The position numbers and the translations under genes were made by a program. Under the pieces are notes generated by a model, which saw only the letters and a program-made list of their open reading frames with translations, was not told where the DNA came from and made no database searches. Positions 42,810 through 51,827 of a DNA stretch of 64,000 nt are shown piece by piece; the stretch's first letter is position 1; each line of letters opens with the position of its first letter. This DNA comes from Hymenobacter artigasi (GTDB taxonomy: Bacteria; Bacteroidota; Bacteroidia; Cytophagales; Hymenobacteraceae), in assembly GCF_012275535.1 (NCBI RefSeq), contig NZ_JAAVTK010000015.1, forward strand, positions 22,451 to 86,450. Direction: 5' to 3'.

Positions 42810-43942
42810 CGGCCTGACGAAGATGGCTCGCCTGCCAGGGCCGTTAAATCAGGCAGCTGGTAGGCGTCGGCAAGGAGTTCGGCAGAGCGGTGAATCGCCG
42901 CCGGGGAATGGCCCACGTTCACGAGCATCACCTCATCGGCCTGCACGCTGGCCTGGTAATGGTTGAGTTTGGCCATCACCTGTTCGGGGGTGCCGAAGAG
43001 CGTTTTGCTGTGCCACGCTTCGAGCGTGCGCAGTTCCTGCGCATCATAGGGATAGGCTTCCGCCTCCGCCGGAGACGGGACGAGGTAGGATTGCTGCTGC
43101 ATCATCCGCAGCATGCTGTGCGCGAAGGCCCGCGACTCCTGATACGCCTCGTTTTCATCCTCGGCGGCCAAAACGGGCAGGCACACCATGGCATAGGGCT
43201 TGTCGAGCACCGCCGAAGGCTGGAAGTGTTGCCGGTACAGCGCGAAGGCCATCGCCAGGTTTTCGGGGGCCAGCTGGGCGGCAAACGCGAAGGGCAGGCC
43301 CCGCTGCCCGGCCAGCACCGCCGAGTAGCCGGACGAGCCCAGCAGCCAGACCGAAGGGCGTTGGGACGAGCGGGCAAGGCCGTTGGCGCGGTCCTGGCCG
43401 GGGCCCGGTACGGCAAACACGCGGCCGTGATAAGGGTCATCCGCGGGAAAATCATCCGCCAGAAAATGCAGGATTTCCTGCAGCTGCTCGGGAAAGTCCT
43501 CGGCACCGATGGCTCCCCGCCGCAGGGCCAGAGCCGTGTGGCCATTGGTGCCGGGTGCCCGGCCCAGGCCCAGGTCAATCCGGTCGGGGGCCAGGGCCTC
43601 GAGCAGGCCAAACTGCTCGGCAATGACCAAGGGCGGAAAGTTGGGCAGCATCATGCCGCCCGCGCCCAGGCGAATCTGCTTGGTTTCGCTGATGAGCCGC
43701 GCCAACAGAATGGGGGGCGAGGAGGTGGCCACCCCGGGCATGGCGTGGTGCTCGGCCACCCAGTAGCGGTGGAAGCCGCGTCGGTCGGCTAGGCGGGCCA
43801 GCGCTATACTGGCCGCCAGCGCTTCGCTGGCCGAGTGGCCCCGGCCGGTAACCGCAATGTCCAGGATAGAGAGGGGCGCCGGCGCGTTGCCCTGCCGGGT
43901 TCCAGCAATTTTGCCTGCCGTGGCAGTCGCGATAGGTTGCAT
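42806..43942 (-). CDS. LLM-class flavin-dependent oxidoreductase
   Basis: The protein is 378 residues with a bacterial luciferase-like TIM barrel. LARLADRRGFHRYWVAEHHA then VATSSPPILLARLISETKQI, RLGAGGMMLPNFPPLVIAEQ and RIDLGLGRAPGTNG are the standard MsnO8-type motifs. These enzymes use reduced flavin and O2 to oxidise small molecules. Its stop overlaps the efflux gene start (ATGA), suggesting that it and the pump act on related compounds. The substrate is unknown. Confidence 0.92.
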   Translation of the reverse strand: MQPIATATAGKIAGTRQGNAPAPLSILDIAVTGRGHSASEALAASIALARLADRRGFHRYWVAEHHAMPGVATSSPPILLARLISETKQIRLGAGGMMLPNFPPLVIAEQFGLLEALAPDRIDLGLGRAPGTNGHTALALRRGAIGAEDFPEQLQEILHFLADDFPADDPYHGRVFAVPGPGQDRANGLARSSQRPSVWLLGSSGYSAVLAGQRGLPFAFAAQLAPENLAMAFALYRQHFQPSAVLDKPYAMVCLPVLAAEDENEAYQESRAFAHSMLRMMQQQSYLVPSPAEAEAYPYDAQELRTLEAWHSKTLFGTPEQVMAKLNHYQASVQADEVMLVNVGHSPAAIHRSAELLADAYQLPDLTALAGEPSSSGR

Positions 43943-44152
43943 GACGATACGGTGTTTCGTGACTTGATAGGGGGCGCTGCTGGCCCATCACCTCCCCGCT
44001 CTTGCCCGGAAGAGGCCAGCTGGTTGCTTGCGGCCGGCCGGCGCCGGGCCGCTCGCTGCTGCCAGCCGGGCTCGCCCAACAGGCGCGAAAAAACGCCCTG
44101 GGCGCCGGTAGTAACCCGAGTTGCCAGGGTATGGCGGGCGGCGATAAACCAC

Positions 44153-44200
44153 ATGGGGCCTAAGGGATTGGGCTAACAGCCGCAATCCCTTAGGCCCCAT
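44153..44200. terminator. 18-bp perfect hairpin
   Basis: ATGGGGCCTAAGGGATTG (44153-44170) and its complement (44183-44200) flank a 12-base loop between two leftward genes. It could end the cysteine hydrolase transcript or serve as a regulator site for the monooxygenase operon; no T run is present. Confidence 0.55.
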
Positions 44201-44221
44201 TCCCACGGTGGGGGTAGCCCC

Positions 44222-44767
44222 TTAGGCCGCCAGGTATTGTTTGGTGGTTTGAATGCTGGCGTAGAAGAAGGCCAGCGCGGCTAAAAAGGCGGTTTGCACC
44301 TCGGCCGCCTTCACGTGCGCCCCGTTCACTTCCAGGTCTTTCGTGGCGCAGGCATCCCCGATGACGGTGCATTCGAAGCCGAAGTCGCGGGCCGCGCGGG
44401 TGGTGGCATCGATGCACATGTGGGTCATCATGCCCGTAATCACCAGCTCTTTGATGCCCAGCCCCTGCAGGTGCGCCAGCAGGTCCGTGTCCCGAAAGCT
44501 GTTCGGGTAGTATTTCATTATCACCTTTTCGCCGTCCAGCGGCTGCACATTGGCGTGAATTTCAGCCCCTTTCGTTCCGGGCAGAAAGAACGTGGCATCG
44601 GGACCGACGCCCAAATGGTGGATGTGAACGACGGGCAGCTTCTCGGCCCGGAATTTTTCCAATAGCAGTTTGACGTTTTCGCTGACTGGCAGGGGGCCTA
44701 CGAGCTCCATGGCACCATTTTCAAAATAATCATTCTGAACGTCTACGACAATTAGGGCTTTGCTCAT
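44222..44767 (-). CDS. Isochorismatase-family cysteine hydrolase
   Basis: The protein is 181 residues. The catalytic triad is visible as Asp in LIVVDVQNDYF, Lys in GEKVIMKYYPNSF and Cys in GMMTHMCIDATTRAA. Enzymes of this fold hydrolyse nicotinamide, biuret, N-carbamoyl compounds or isochorismate; the exact substrate is not clear. The start at 44767 (MSKALIVVDVQND) leaves the Asp in the usual place. It stands just upstream of the monooxygenase/efflux operon. Confidence 0.92.
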   Translation of the reverse strand: MSKALIVVDVQNDYFENGAMELVGPLPVSENVKLLLEKFRAEKLPVVHIHHLGVGPDATFFLPGTKGAEIHANVQPLDGEKVIMKYYPNSFRDTDLLAHLQGLGIKELVITGMMTHMCIDATTRAARDFGFECTVIGDACATKDLEVNGAHVKAAEVQTAFLAALAFFYASIQTTKQYLAA

Positions 44768-45327
44768 TTTCTTCTGGCCTGTTAGCGTGAATGGATAGCA
44801 CAAAATTAGCGGGAGGAGAAAGCCGGATGCCTACCAAACCACGACTACACCCTACCATTTTGATAACCATTCTGCTTGGGAGCTGCCCGTAGCTGGGACC
44901 GTTTTGGACCCTATAGCTCGTTCTTCGTTCACGTACTGGCCTGCTTACGTCAATCGGCCCAGCCGTTTAGCCGTTACCGGGCTTGCGTCGCCTCCTGTTT
45001 TCGTGCTCCAACCAACCAGCAAACAAGCAATCCACTGCAACGGTCCGGCTGGCGAAGCGGCCGCCGCCTGCCAACGAATTTAGAGTTTTGTTAAACAAAA
45101 AGGGGAAAACCTCCGAATCTTACCCAAGCGGTTTTGCTCAGCGGTGGCCAGGTGTTAATTAATGTTAAGTCTAATGGCGCCTTGGCCAATAGCGAGGCCC
45201 GTTCTGTATCTCAAATAATGGCTAGCGATAGGCCCGCAGCCTTCCTCCGAAGGGGGAAAAGCAGTCCACTTATTTCCAACCACGATGCAGACCGCTTGCT
45301 AATCGTTACCGGCACAACTTATTAATC
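44768..45327. other. Intergenic stretch with one repeat arm
   Basis: No convincing gene is seen. It contains the left arm of a 55-bp inverted repeat (45090-45144) and ends at the TetR operator. Short open frames in this stretch look noncoding. Confidence 0.6.
45090..45144 (+). repeat. Left arm of a 55-bp inverted repeat
   Basis: The arm reads GTTAAACAAA..GGGGAAAACCTCCGA and ends GGTTTTGCTCAGCGG. Its reverse complement occurs at 48167-48222 with about five differences. The two arms bound a segment of about 3.1 kb with four genes. Confidence 0.75.
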
Positions 45328-45345
45328 TGTCTCATATATGAGACA
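45328..45345. promoter_or_regulatory. TetR operator 1
   Basis: TGTCTCATATATGAGACA is a perfect 18-base palindrome, eight bases before TACCTTTA (45353-45360), a -7 box, and the tetR-like start at 45367. A second site with the same half-sites lies at 45942. Confidence 0.85.
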
Positions 45346-45366
45346 TACTGCGTACCTTTACGCCCG

Positions 45367-45924
45367 ATGACCCGCCCCACTGAGCAAACTATTGTGGAAG
45401 CCGCTATTCTCGTCTTCAACGAGGATTATTCAGCCCCCCTGGAAAAGGTGGCCGAACGGGCGGGCGTTACCCGCCGCACGCTGCATCGCTATTTTACTGG
45501 TCGGGAGGAATTGTTGGTCTGTTGTGCCCGCGACATGCAGCGCAGCTGCCGCGAGGCACTGGAACAGGCCTTGACCAGTTCAACCGACCCCGTGGTTCAA
45601 CTCGAAAATATGCTCTACGCGGGCATCGACTGCGGCGCCAAGTACGCCTTTTTTACCAAGCTGCACACCCGGCCCGACCACCAGCACGCCCCCGGCCAGG
45701 CGGCGGACTGCGCCGAGTACGACGACTTGCAGGCCCGCTGCCGCGCCGTCGTTGCGCGCTTGCAGCAAGAGGGACGTATTAGCCCCCACCTCCCGACCGA
45801 ATGGGTATTGCTGCTGCTAGGCGGGGTGGTAAAAACCACCATCGAAGCCCGGGCGACAGGCGCGACAGAGCCCCACCTGCGGCAGTTTGCCTGGTTCTCG
45901 TTCAGCAAGGGTATCGGGTTGTGA
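45367..45924 (+). CDS. TetR/AcrR-family repressor
   Basis: The protein is 185 residues. The N-terminal helix-turn-helix reads PLEKVAERAGVTRRTLHRYF with TGREELL following. The rest is a helical ligand domain with several cysteines. Matching palindromes in its own promoter and before the adjacent oxidoreductase gene show autoregulation and control of that gene. The ATG at 45367 lies only six bases after the -7 box. Confidence 0.92.
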   Translation: MTRPTEQTIVEAAILVFNEDYSAPLEKVAERAGVTRRTLHRYFTGREELLVCCARDMQRSCREALEQALTSSTDPVVQLENMLYAGIDCGAKYAFFTKLHTRPDHQHAPGQAADCAEYDDLQARCRAVVARLQQEGRISPHLPTEWVLLLLGGVVKTTIEARATGATEPHLRQFAWFSFSKGIGL

Positions 45925-45941
45925 GTTTTTTTGTTTCACTA

Positions 45942-45959
45942 TGTCTCAAAATAGAGACA
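45942..45959. promoter_or_regulatory. TetR operator 2
   Basis: TGTCTCAAAATAGAGACA shares both half-sites (TGTCTC, GAGACA) and spacing with operator 1. The -7 box TATCTTTA (45962-45969) follows directly, then the oxidoreductase start at 45978. Confidence 0.85.
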
Positions 45960-45977
45960 ACTATCTTTACCTCTCCC

Positions 45978-46877
45978 ATGGAAAATCAAGTGGAAGTAGT
46001 GATTATTGGCGGCAGCTACGCCGGGTTGTCGGCCGCCATGTGCCTGGGACGGGCGTTGCGACAGGTACTGGTGCTGGACAGCGGCCAGCCGTGCAACCGC
46101 CCAACGCCGCACGCGCATAATTTCCTGACCCGGGACGGGGCCAGCCCCGCCGAGCTCGCTGCCCAGGCCCGGGCGCAGGCGCTGGCCTACCCCACCGTGC
46201 GCCTGCTGGCCGAAACGGCCGTGGCCGCCACTGGTACCGACGGCGACTTCACCCTGACCACCGACACCGGCCGGGTGGTCAGGGCCGGCAAGCTGCTCTT
46301 CGCCACCGGCGTGCGCGACCTGCTGCCGGCGCAACCTGGTTTTGCCGCTTGCTGGGGCATCTCAGTCATTCACTGCCCCTATTGCCACGGCTACGAGTAC
46401 CGCCAGCAGCCCATCGGCACGCTGCTCAACGGCGAGGCCGCCCTGCACCACGCCCGCCTGCTGCGCCAGTGGACCACGCAGCTGACCGTCTTCACCGATG
46501 GCCCGGCGACGTTCTCCCCGCAAGAGCGGGCACAGCTAGCCCGTGCGGGCGTGTCGGTGGAGGAAACCCCCGTGCGGGAGCTGCGCCACCACGCCGGCCA
46601 GCTCACGCACGTCGCGTTGGCCGATGGCCGACAAGTGCCCCTGGCGGCCCTTTACCTGCGGCCGGGCATGGCGCAGCACTGCCTGCTGCCGCAGGAATTG
46701 GGCTGCACCTACACTGAAGCGGGCTACCTGCAAGTAGACAGCATGCAGAACACCAGCGTGCCGGGCATCTACGCGGCCGGTGATGCCACCACGCCCATGC
46801 GGGCGGTGGGCATGGCCGCCGCGGGCGGCACCCTGGCCGGCGTTGCCCTCAACAGCGAACTACTACCCACCTGGTAA
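45978..46877 (+). CDS. Thioredoxin-reductase-like FAD-dependent oxidoreductase
   Basis: The protein is 299 residues with FAD motif VVIIGGSYAGLSAAMCLG, then LLFATGVRDLLPAQPGFAAC, the redox pair in HCPYCHGYE, and the C-terminal GIYAAGDATTPM. The usual NAD(P)-binding GxGxxA motif is poor (GTLLNGEAALHHARLL), so its electron donor may differ from true thioredoxin reductases. It is under control of the TetR protein next door. Related genes are often paired with TetR regulators and respond to electrophiles or oxidants. Confidence 0.9.
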   Translation: MENQVEVVIIGGSYAGLSAAMCLGRALRQVLVLDSGQPCNRPTPHAHNFLTRDGASPAELAAQARAQALAYPTVRLLAETAVAATGTDGDFTLTTDTGRVVRAGKLLFATGVRDLLPAQPGFAACWGISVIHCPYCHGYEYRQQPIGTLLNGEAALHHARLLRQWTTQLTVFTDGPATFSPQERAQLARAGVSVEETPVRELRHHAGQLTHVALADGRQVPLAALYLRPGMAQHCLLPQELGCTYTEAGYLQVDSMQNTSVPGIYAAGDATTPMRAVGMAAAGGTLAGVALNSELLPTW

Positions 46878-46947
46878 GGGCTACTGCGCCGTGTGACAGG
46901 ATTTTTATTGCTAGCTGACTTCCTTTTTATGCGTCCATTCGCTCCCC

Positions 46948-47319
46948 TTGCGGGCCTGCTGGCCCAGGCAGAAGACGGCCTTTGTGGCCTGGTCCAACGC
47001 ACGCCAGGCCTTGGCCAACCACCTTTTGCGGCACCGGCGTTTCCCCCCCGCAGCGGCAGCGGGCGGTTGGGCCGCCGGGCCGGCCTCGGCGGGGCCCCGG
47101 CGCTACGTGGTGAGCTATCAACTCATCGGGGCAGAATTATTTGAGGGCCAGGTAGTCGCCTCCTACGTGGCACCGTGCGTGCGGCTGTTTGAAACCGATG
47201 AGTTCAACGTGATTTGGGCCGAGCTGGTGGACGAGTTCGGGACCTCGCCGTATCGGCTCGGGCTGGAGATTCTGGCTATTGAGGCCTGCCCATTGCCCGT
47301 GCGCCATGCCTGGCTCTAA
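46948..47319 (+). CDS. Hypothetical protein with uncertain start
   Basis: The C-terminal part (YVVSYQLIGAELFEGQVVAS, CVRLFETDEFNVIWAELVDE, YRLGLEILAIEACPLP) has good coding character. Before it, an ATG at 46929 is in another frame, and a basic, Ala-rich stretch (about 46950-47100) looks noncoding. Either a frameshift joins the two or the true start lies near 47100. No family is recognised. Confidence 0.45.
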   Translation: MRACWPRQKTAFVAWSNARQALANHLLRHRRFPPAAAAGGWAAGPASAGPRRYVVSYQLIGAELFEGQVVASYVAPCVRLFETDEFNVIWAELVDEFGTSPYRLGLEILAIEACPLPVRHAWL

Positions 47320-47395
47320 CCGGCCGTAGCCGCCGGACTCCGGTGGGCGGCCCCGCCCATGCTTATGCTTTCCCATTTCGCTTTTTCCCCACGCC

Positions 47396-48064
47396 ATGTT
47401 GCCTTTTTCTGACCCCCAGGCCGTTGCGGGCTACGCGGCCCGCCCTGCACGCATCGTACCGGGCTTCGCGGACTTACACCGCATGAGCGCGCTGCTGCTC
47501 GCCGAGCGCACGCCGGCGGCCGGGCGGGTACTCGTGGTGGGGGCTGGCGGGGGGCTGGAATTAAAAACGTTTGCCGAATTCCAGCCCGGGTGGCACTTTG
47601 ATGGCGTCGACCCCTCGGCAGAAATGCTGCGACTGGCCGAGGCCACGCTTGGGCCGCTGGCCTCCCGGGTGCGGCTTCACGAAGGCTATACCGACACGGC
47701 ACCGGCCGGGCCCTTTGATGCCGCTACGTGCCTGCTCACCTGCCATTTCCTGCCGCTGGAGGATCGTCGCCGCATGTTGCAGCAGATTCTGCACCGGCTC
47801 AAACCGGGAGCTCCCTTCGTTGTGGCCCATCACAGCTTCCCGCAGGAAGAGCAGGCCGTGTGGCTTGCGTGCTATGCGGCCTTTACCGTGGCCGCGGGGG
47901 CCGACCGCGCCCAGGCTGAGGCGGGCATGGCCGTGATGGCGGCCCGGCTATCGGTTCTTTCGCCGACGCAAGACGAAGCGCTGCTGCGGGAGGCCGGCTT
48001 TGCCGATGTCAGCCTCTTCTACGCGGGCTTCACGTTTCGGGGGTGGGTGGCCTACAAACCGTAA
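47396..48064 (+). CDS. Class I SAM-dependent methyltransferase
   Basis: The protein is 222 residues. Motif I is VLVVGAGGGLELKTFAEFQP with the acidic residue in HFDGVDPSAEMLRLAE; ATCLLTCHFLPLEDRRRMLQ and LKPGAPFVVAHHSF follow, as in ubiquinone/menaquinone-type and small-molecule methyltransferases. The substrate is unknown. It is the last gene inside the 55-bp inverted repeats. Confidence 0.88.
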   Translation: MLPFSDPQAVAGYAARPARIVPGFADLHRMSALLLAERTPAAGRVLVVGAGGGLELKTFAEFQPGWHFDGVDPSAEMLRLAEATLGPLASRVRLHEGYTDTAPAGPFDAATCLLTCHFLPLEDRRRMLQQILHRLKPGAPFVVAHHSFPQEEQAVWLACYAAFTVAAGADRAQAEAGMAVMAARLSVLSPTQDEALLREAGFADVSLFYAGFTFRGWVAYKP

Positions 48065-48166
48065 CGGCCTATCCGGGCGGTCAGGCCTGAACGGCGAGTA
48101 CAATTTTTCCAACTAGTCCCTGCCGGCCGAAGCTTCGTTTGACATAGCGTCATTACCCCCTGGACG

Positions 48167-48222
48167 CCGCTGAGCAAAACCACTTGGGTACGAGTCGGAG
48201 GTTTTCCCCTAATTTGTTTAAC
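48167..48222 (-). repeat. Right arm of the 55-bp inverted repeat
   Basis: CCGCTGAGCAAAACCACTTG onward to TTGTTTAAC is the reverse complement of 45090-45144 with about five differences, one of them an added base. It ends ten bases before the stop codon of the leftward AraC gene. Confidence 0.75.
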
Positions 48223-48231
48223 AACAGCCAA

Positions 48232-49104
48232 TTACCGCTGGCTACCATCTTGATAAGCAGCCAGAAATTCGGAGGTCGTCTGGCCCGTTTGGGTTTTGAA
48301 GAAGCGCATGAGGTGGTTGGGCTCCGAGAAGTGCAGCGCGTGCGCAATGTCGGTGACCGGCTGGCCCGCGTGCAGCAGCGCGTTTTTGATTTCAAACAGG
48401 AGGCGCTGTTTGAGCAGGTGCGTGGCCGTGACGTTGAACTGGGCCCGCACGGCCTTGTTCAGGGTTATCCGACTGACGCCCAGCATAGCCGCGTACTCGG
48501 CTACCCGCTGTTTTTCCTTGATGTGCAGTTCCAGCAGGCGCTTGAAATGATAGGCGTAATGGTTTTCGGCTTTGCCTAGCGGCAACGCATGGCGTTCGGC
48601 ATAGGTCCGATTGAGCGAGAGCAACAAGTAATAGAGCAGCGAGCGGATGAGGTGCTCGCCATCGGCCCGCATGGGCCGAAGCTCGGCATTGATTTCGGTG
48701 AGCAGGCCGCAGTATTTCAGCATTTGCTCGGCAGACACCGGGAGGGCCAGCGGATAATCAAGCTGGTAAAAAAAGAGCAGGCGATAGGCAAACAGCTTAT
48801 CGGCAAAGAAATCATTGAGAAACCCTTCCTGAAAAATAAGAAAGGTAAACTCCAGGTGGTCCGCATCCATCTGCCACTGCCTTTTCTGGAAAGGCGAGAT
48901 AAAGACAATCGTATTATCGGTGATGGGGAGCATTTGCTGGTTGAGCAGCACGGAGCCCTGGCCCTTTTTAAAGAGCAGGATTTCAAAGAAGTCGGTATTG
49001 TAGACCTCGTTGCTCAAGTAGCTTTCCGGAAGCTCACGTCCTAATCCTACCCGGAGCAATACCTCTACGCCACACTCAGCTTTATGAAATTTAATGGTTT
49101 TCAC
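48232..49104 (-). CDS. AraC-family transcriptional regulator
   Basis: The protein is 290 residues with a cupin-like N-terminal part (EILLFKKGQGSVLLNQQMLP, then IVFISPFQKRQWQM) and a C-terminal AraC domain (RVAEYAAMLGVSRITLNKAV, PVTDIAHALHFSEPNHLMRF, FKTQTGQTTSEF). Its DNA is less GC-rich than the surrounding genes, pointing to a separate origin. The target is unknown; the gene points toward the repeat-bounded segment. Confidence 0.92.
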   Translation of the reverse strand: MKTIKFHKAECGVEVLLRVGLGRELPESYLSNEVYNTDFFEILLFKKGQGSVLLNQQMLPITDNTIVFISPFQKRQWQMDADHLEFTFLIFQEGFLNDFFADKLFAYRLLFFYQLDYPLALPVSAEQMLKYCGLLTEINAELRPMRADGEHLIRSLLYYLLLSLNRTYAERHALPLGKAENHYAYHFKRLLELHIKEKQRVAEYAAMLGVSRITLNKAVRAQFNVTATHLLKQRLLFEIKNALLHAGQPVTDIAHALHFSEPNHLMRFFKTQTGQTTSEFLAAYQDGSQR

Positions 49105-49436
49105 GGCGGCAATAGGGTAACACGGCCCTAATGCCTAGTCAACGAGGACGAGGGCCGTGTTGTTTGCAACGCCCCACAGCCATGCCGGAAAGACCTGATT
49201 ATTTGCCCGATAAGCATGGGTGAAGCGACAGGCCGAGTGCTGCGGGCGGTGGCGGTAGCAAGGCGCTTCTACTGCCGGCGGGAGCTAGCCAGCCTTGGCC
49301 CGGTTTGGTGCTTTAACCAATGCCTTGTTGCTGGGCGGCCGGGGCGGTTCTATCCTGCCTGCCCATGCGGAGGTGCTTTTTGCCTCCCGAGGGCAGCCCC
49401 CAGCTGGCCCGCTCGTTTAACCTTTGTACCAAACTT
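49105..49436. other. Intergenic stretch with a promoter hairpin
   Basis: AACACGGCCCT (49119-49129) and AGGGCCGTGTT (49151-49161) form an 11-bp inverted repeat just upstream of the leftward AraC gene and may bind its regulator. No gene is visible in the rest. Confidence 0.5.
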
Positions 49437-50479
49437 TTAACCAAGGCCGAAGATGGCGGGCTCCACCTCGGTCCAGTCGGCTTCGGCGGTTTTGAGCAGC
49501 AGGGCCATTTGGTCGGCGGTGAGGGGCAGGGCGGTGGCGTCGTGGAAGAGCTTGCCGTTGAAGCGGCGCAGGCGGGCCTTCAGGTCGGGCGAGAAGCCGC
49601 CGGTGTCCATGGTGGCCCACAGGCCGCGCAGGGCATCGGGCAGAAACTCGCGCAGCTCGGGCGTGGAGTAGGTGCGCAGCATGCCTGTGAAGCTGGCCTT
49701 GGGGATGAGGCCCACGTCCTCCGAGAACATCGTGAACAGGCAGCGCATCAGGAACTGGGCCACCGTTTCGGCCGGGTGCCCGGCCCGCTCCAGCTGGGCA
49801 CTCACGCCGGCCAGGTAGCCGGCCAGCTCCCGCGTGACGCGGGCGTCGCGGCGGCTGGGGTCAAGCTCGCGGGGTTCCAGCCACACCTGGCGCAGCAGCA
49901 GGCGGGTGCCCTCGTCGGCCAGGGCCGCCAGCGGCAGCCGAAATCGGGCCTGGTCGGGGAAGGGCACGAAGGAGTCGCCGACGCCGGCGAAGTTCGAGTA
50001 CACGTCGATGCAGTAGCCCACGTCCACCACCAGCACGAACAGGGACTGGGGCTCTTCGGCGGGCAGGGCGCGCACGTAGCCCAGGGCCTGCTGGCGGGCG
50101 GCCTGCATCATCTGTGCTCCCACTTCACGGAACCGCGCAGGGCGTGTCCCTTGCGGCGCTTCTCAGCGGGCAGGCCCAGCTCGGCGCGGTCGGCCTGCTG
50201 GGCCTTTTGCTGGGCGTCGGCTGAGTCGGTGCCCTGTTTGGTTTCCAGCACAAAGCAACCGCGCTTGTACAAGTCAATGCGACCAATGCTTTTTTTAGCC
50301 CCGTCGTTGAAAGTCACCGCGCGCTCCAGCACGTACTGGTCCTGCGCGGGCAGGTCGGTGGTGGGGTCGGGTTTGGGGACGCCTATCAGGTCGCAGAGGT
50401 CTTGCAGAAACAGGCCGTAGTTGGCCCGCTCCGCGCCGCCGGATTTCTGCCAGCGGGATTCAAAGTCGGTATAATGCAC
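49437..50479 (-). pseudogene. Broken MmeI-like (type IIL) restriction-modification gene
   Basis: From 50479, HYTDFESRWQKSGGAERANY, FLQDLCDLIGVPKPDP and SIGRIDLYKRGCFVLETKQG match the N-terminal nuclease part of MmeI-family fused enzymes. That frame stops at 50108 after SVKWEHR. The next frame resumes as MMQAARQQALGYVRAL, FVLVVDVGYCIDVYSNFAG, LDPSRRDARVTRELAGYLAG and VAQFLMRCLFTMFSEDVGLI, clearly the same protein. It ends at EPAIFGLG, before the whole methyltransferase and target-recognition region. A frameshift plus a 3 deletion leave it inactive. Confidence 0.85.
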
Positions 50480-50706
50480 GCTGCAAAATAAGCCCTTTTG
50501 GCGGCAGATAGGGGTGCCTTAGGTCGCAGACTTTTCCAGAGCCCATTCTTTCTACCAAGAGCGGTCGCCTCACCGGCCGTAAGCGCAAACGTAGTCGGGC
50601 TGCGTTGCCGCAAGTAAGCGTGCGTTCCGCAGTCACGGCCCCGAAAGCCCTCCCCCCCTGGACCACGTCGCCCCCCGCGTCGACGGCGGCAGTCACGGCG
50701 TTTGGG

Positions 50707-51651
50707 CTAATTCACTGGGCTGTTCGCGAGCTGTTGCAGCGGCGTTACCCGTTTCTTCCTCATCCTTCTTTTCTTGGAGGCTGCTTCCGTTGCGATGTCT
50801 AGCAGGACGCGTAGCGGGTGTTCTCCCATCGCCTCGGCCAACGCCATGACCTTTTCGACCGAAAGGTGGCCCGGGTTTTTGCGCGCTTCGGTGAGCGAGG
50901 CAGCACTGACGCGCATAATGCGGCATAGCTCGCGCACCGTGAACCCAAACTTGTCGTTTCCCCGCGGGTGATGCGCGACGATGTCACGGAACGTCCGTTG
51001 TTTCGCCTTTTTTCGGCGCAGGGCTGGGCCCCGCGCATCTTTTGGCACTGCTTTGGACAGCCGCGGTGCCAAACCAACCCCCTGCCGCCGCTCCTTTGAC
51101 GAATCCACGGGGTGCTCGGCAGGAATCGGCAACGGCAGGAACGGTTCGGGGACCGGCGGGCACCCCGTACTTGCCAGGTCCTGGCGTACCTCCTCGACTG
51201 CCTTGCCGGACGTCGCGACCGGTGGGTGGCCGTGGGCCAGTTTCATCAGCAACGCGTACGTAAGCGGGCCGTACGCCTGTGCATTCTCCTGCATTTCTGC
51301 CAACGCAGCCACGGCTTGTCGTTGGTAAGCCTGGAGTTCTTCGTCGGCGGTCGACGCGATGGCGGTCGGCGCGTCCATCGGCAGGGCCAGCGAGGGCAGT
51401 TCCCAGGCCAGGCCCTGGACCCGGCGCGCGAGGCCTTCCCAATCAAAGATTACCACGGTCCCGTGCACCAGCACGTCGGGTTGCAACTGCCGCAGCACCT
51501 CGCTCCAGGTAGCCGAACTCAGGGCGGGGAAGTGGCGCTCCCGCCGCGCATTGGCATCTATCAGCGCCTGCTCCACCATCCGCAGTGAAGTGTGCGCAAA
51601 GGAAATGCGGTGGGGACCGGAATGGGGCGGTGGCAAATCAGGAAGTAGCAT
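50707..51651 (-). CDS. Paralogue A of an unrecognised family, fused to a helix-turn-helix
   Basis: The protein is 314 residues from ATG 51651 (MLLPDLPPPHS). Its first 150 residues show HFPALSSATWSEVLRQLQPD, then an acidic DWEGLARRVQGL and AVAALAEMQENAQAYGPLTY. The same order of motifs occurs in the proteins at 55513 and 56543. The C-terminal part is basic, then carries a helix-turn-helix (FTVRELCRIMRVSAASLTEA, followed by SVEKVMALAEAMGEHP). It is divergent from an XRE regulator across a perfect 40-base palindrome. The function is unknown; a DNA-linked or plasmid-maintenance role is possible. Confidence 0.65.
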   Translation of the reverse strand: MLLPDLPPPHSGPHRISFAHTSLRMVEQALIDANARRERHFPALSSATWSEVLRQLQPDVLVHGTVVIFDWEGLARRVQGLAWELPSLALPMDAPTAIASTADEELQAYQRQAVAALAEMQENAQAYGPLTYALLMKLAHGHPPVATSGKAVEEVRQDLASTGCPPVPEPFLPLPIPAEHPVDSSKERRQGVGLAPRLSKAVPKDARGPALRRKKAKQRTFRDIVAHHPRGNDKFGFTVRELCRIMRVSAASLTEARKNPGHLSVEKVMALAEAMGEHPLRVLLDIATEAASKKRRMRKKRVTPLQQLANSPVN

Positions 51652-51766
51652 CGGCGAAACGCATTGGATTGGCCCCTGTGGTTGCTGCCCTGGGTACCTC
51701 AGGAGACAGGGGACAGATACCAGGAAGGTGGTGAAAAGGACTGCAACGGATGCAATGATACGACAG

Positions 51767-51806
51767 CGGGGGCAATTAAGGGCGTATACGCCCTTAATTG
51801 CCCCCG
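51767..51806. promoter_or_regulatory. Perfect 40-base palindrome between paralogue A and the XRE gene
   Basis: The left half 51767-51786 (CGGGGGCAATTAAGGGCGTA) is exactly mirrored in 51787-51806. It lies in the divergent promoter region, 22 bases before the XRE start. A perfect palindrome of this size is rare by chance and suits a dimeric regulator or a replication-related site. Confidence 0.85.
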
Positions 51807-51827
51807 TTTGGAGACACACCTTGCTTC

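Noticed and set aside
50108..50479. Separate small gene upstream of the MmeI-like frame
   Set aside because: Its product and the next frame are consecutive parts of one MmeI-like protein, so a frameshifted pseudogene explains both.
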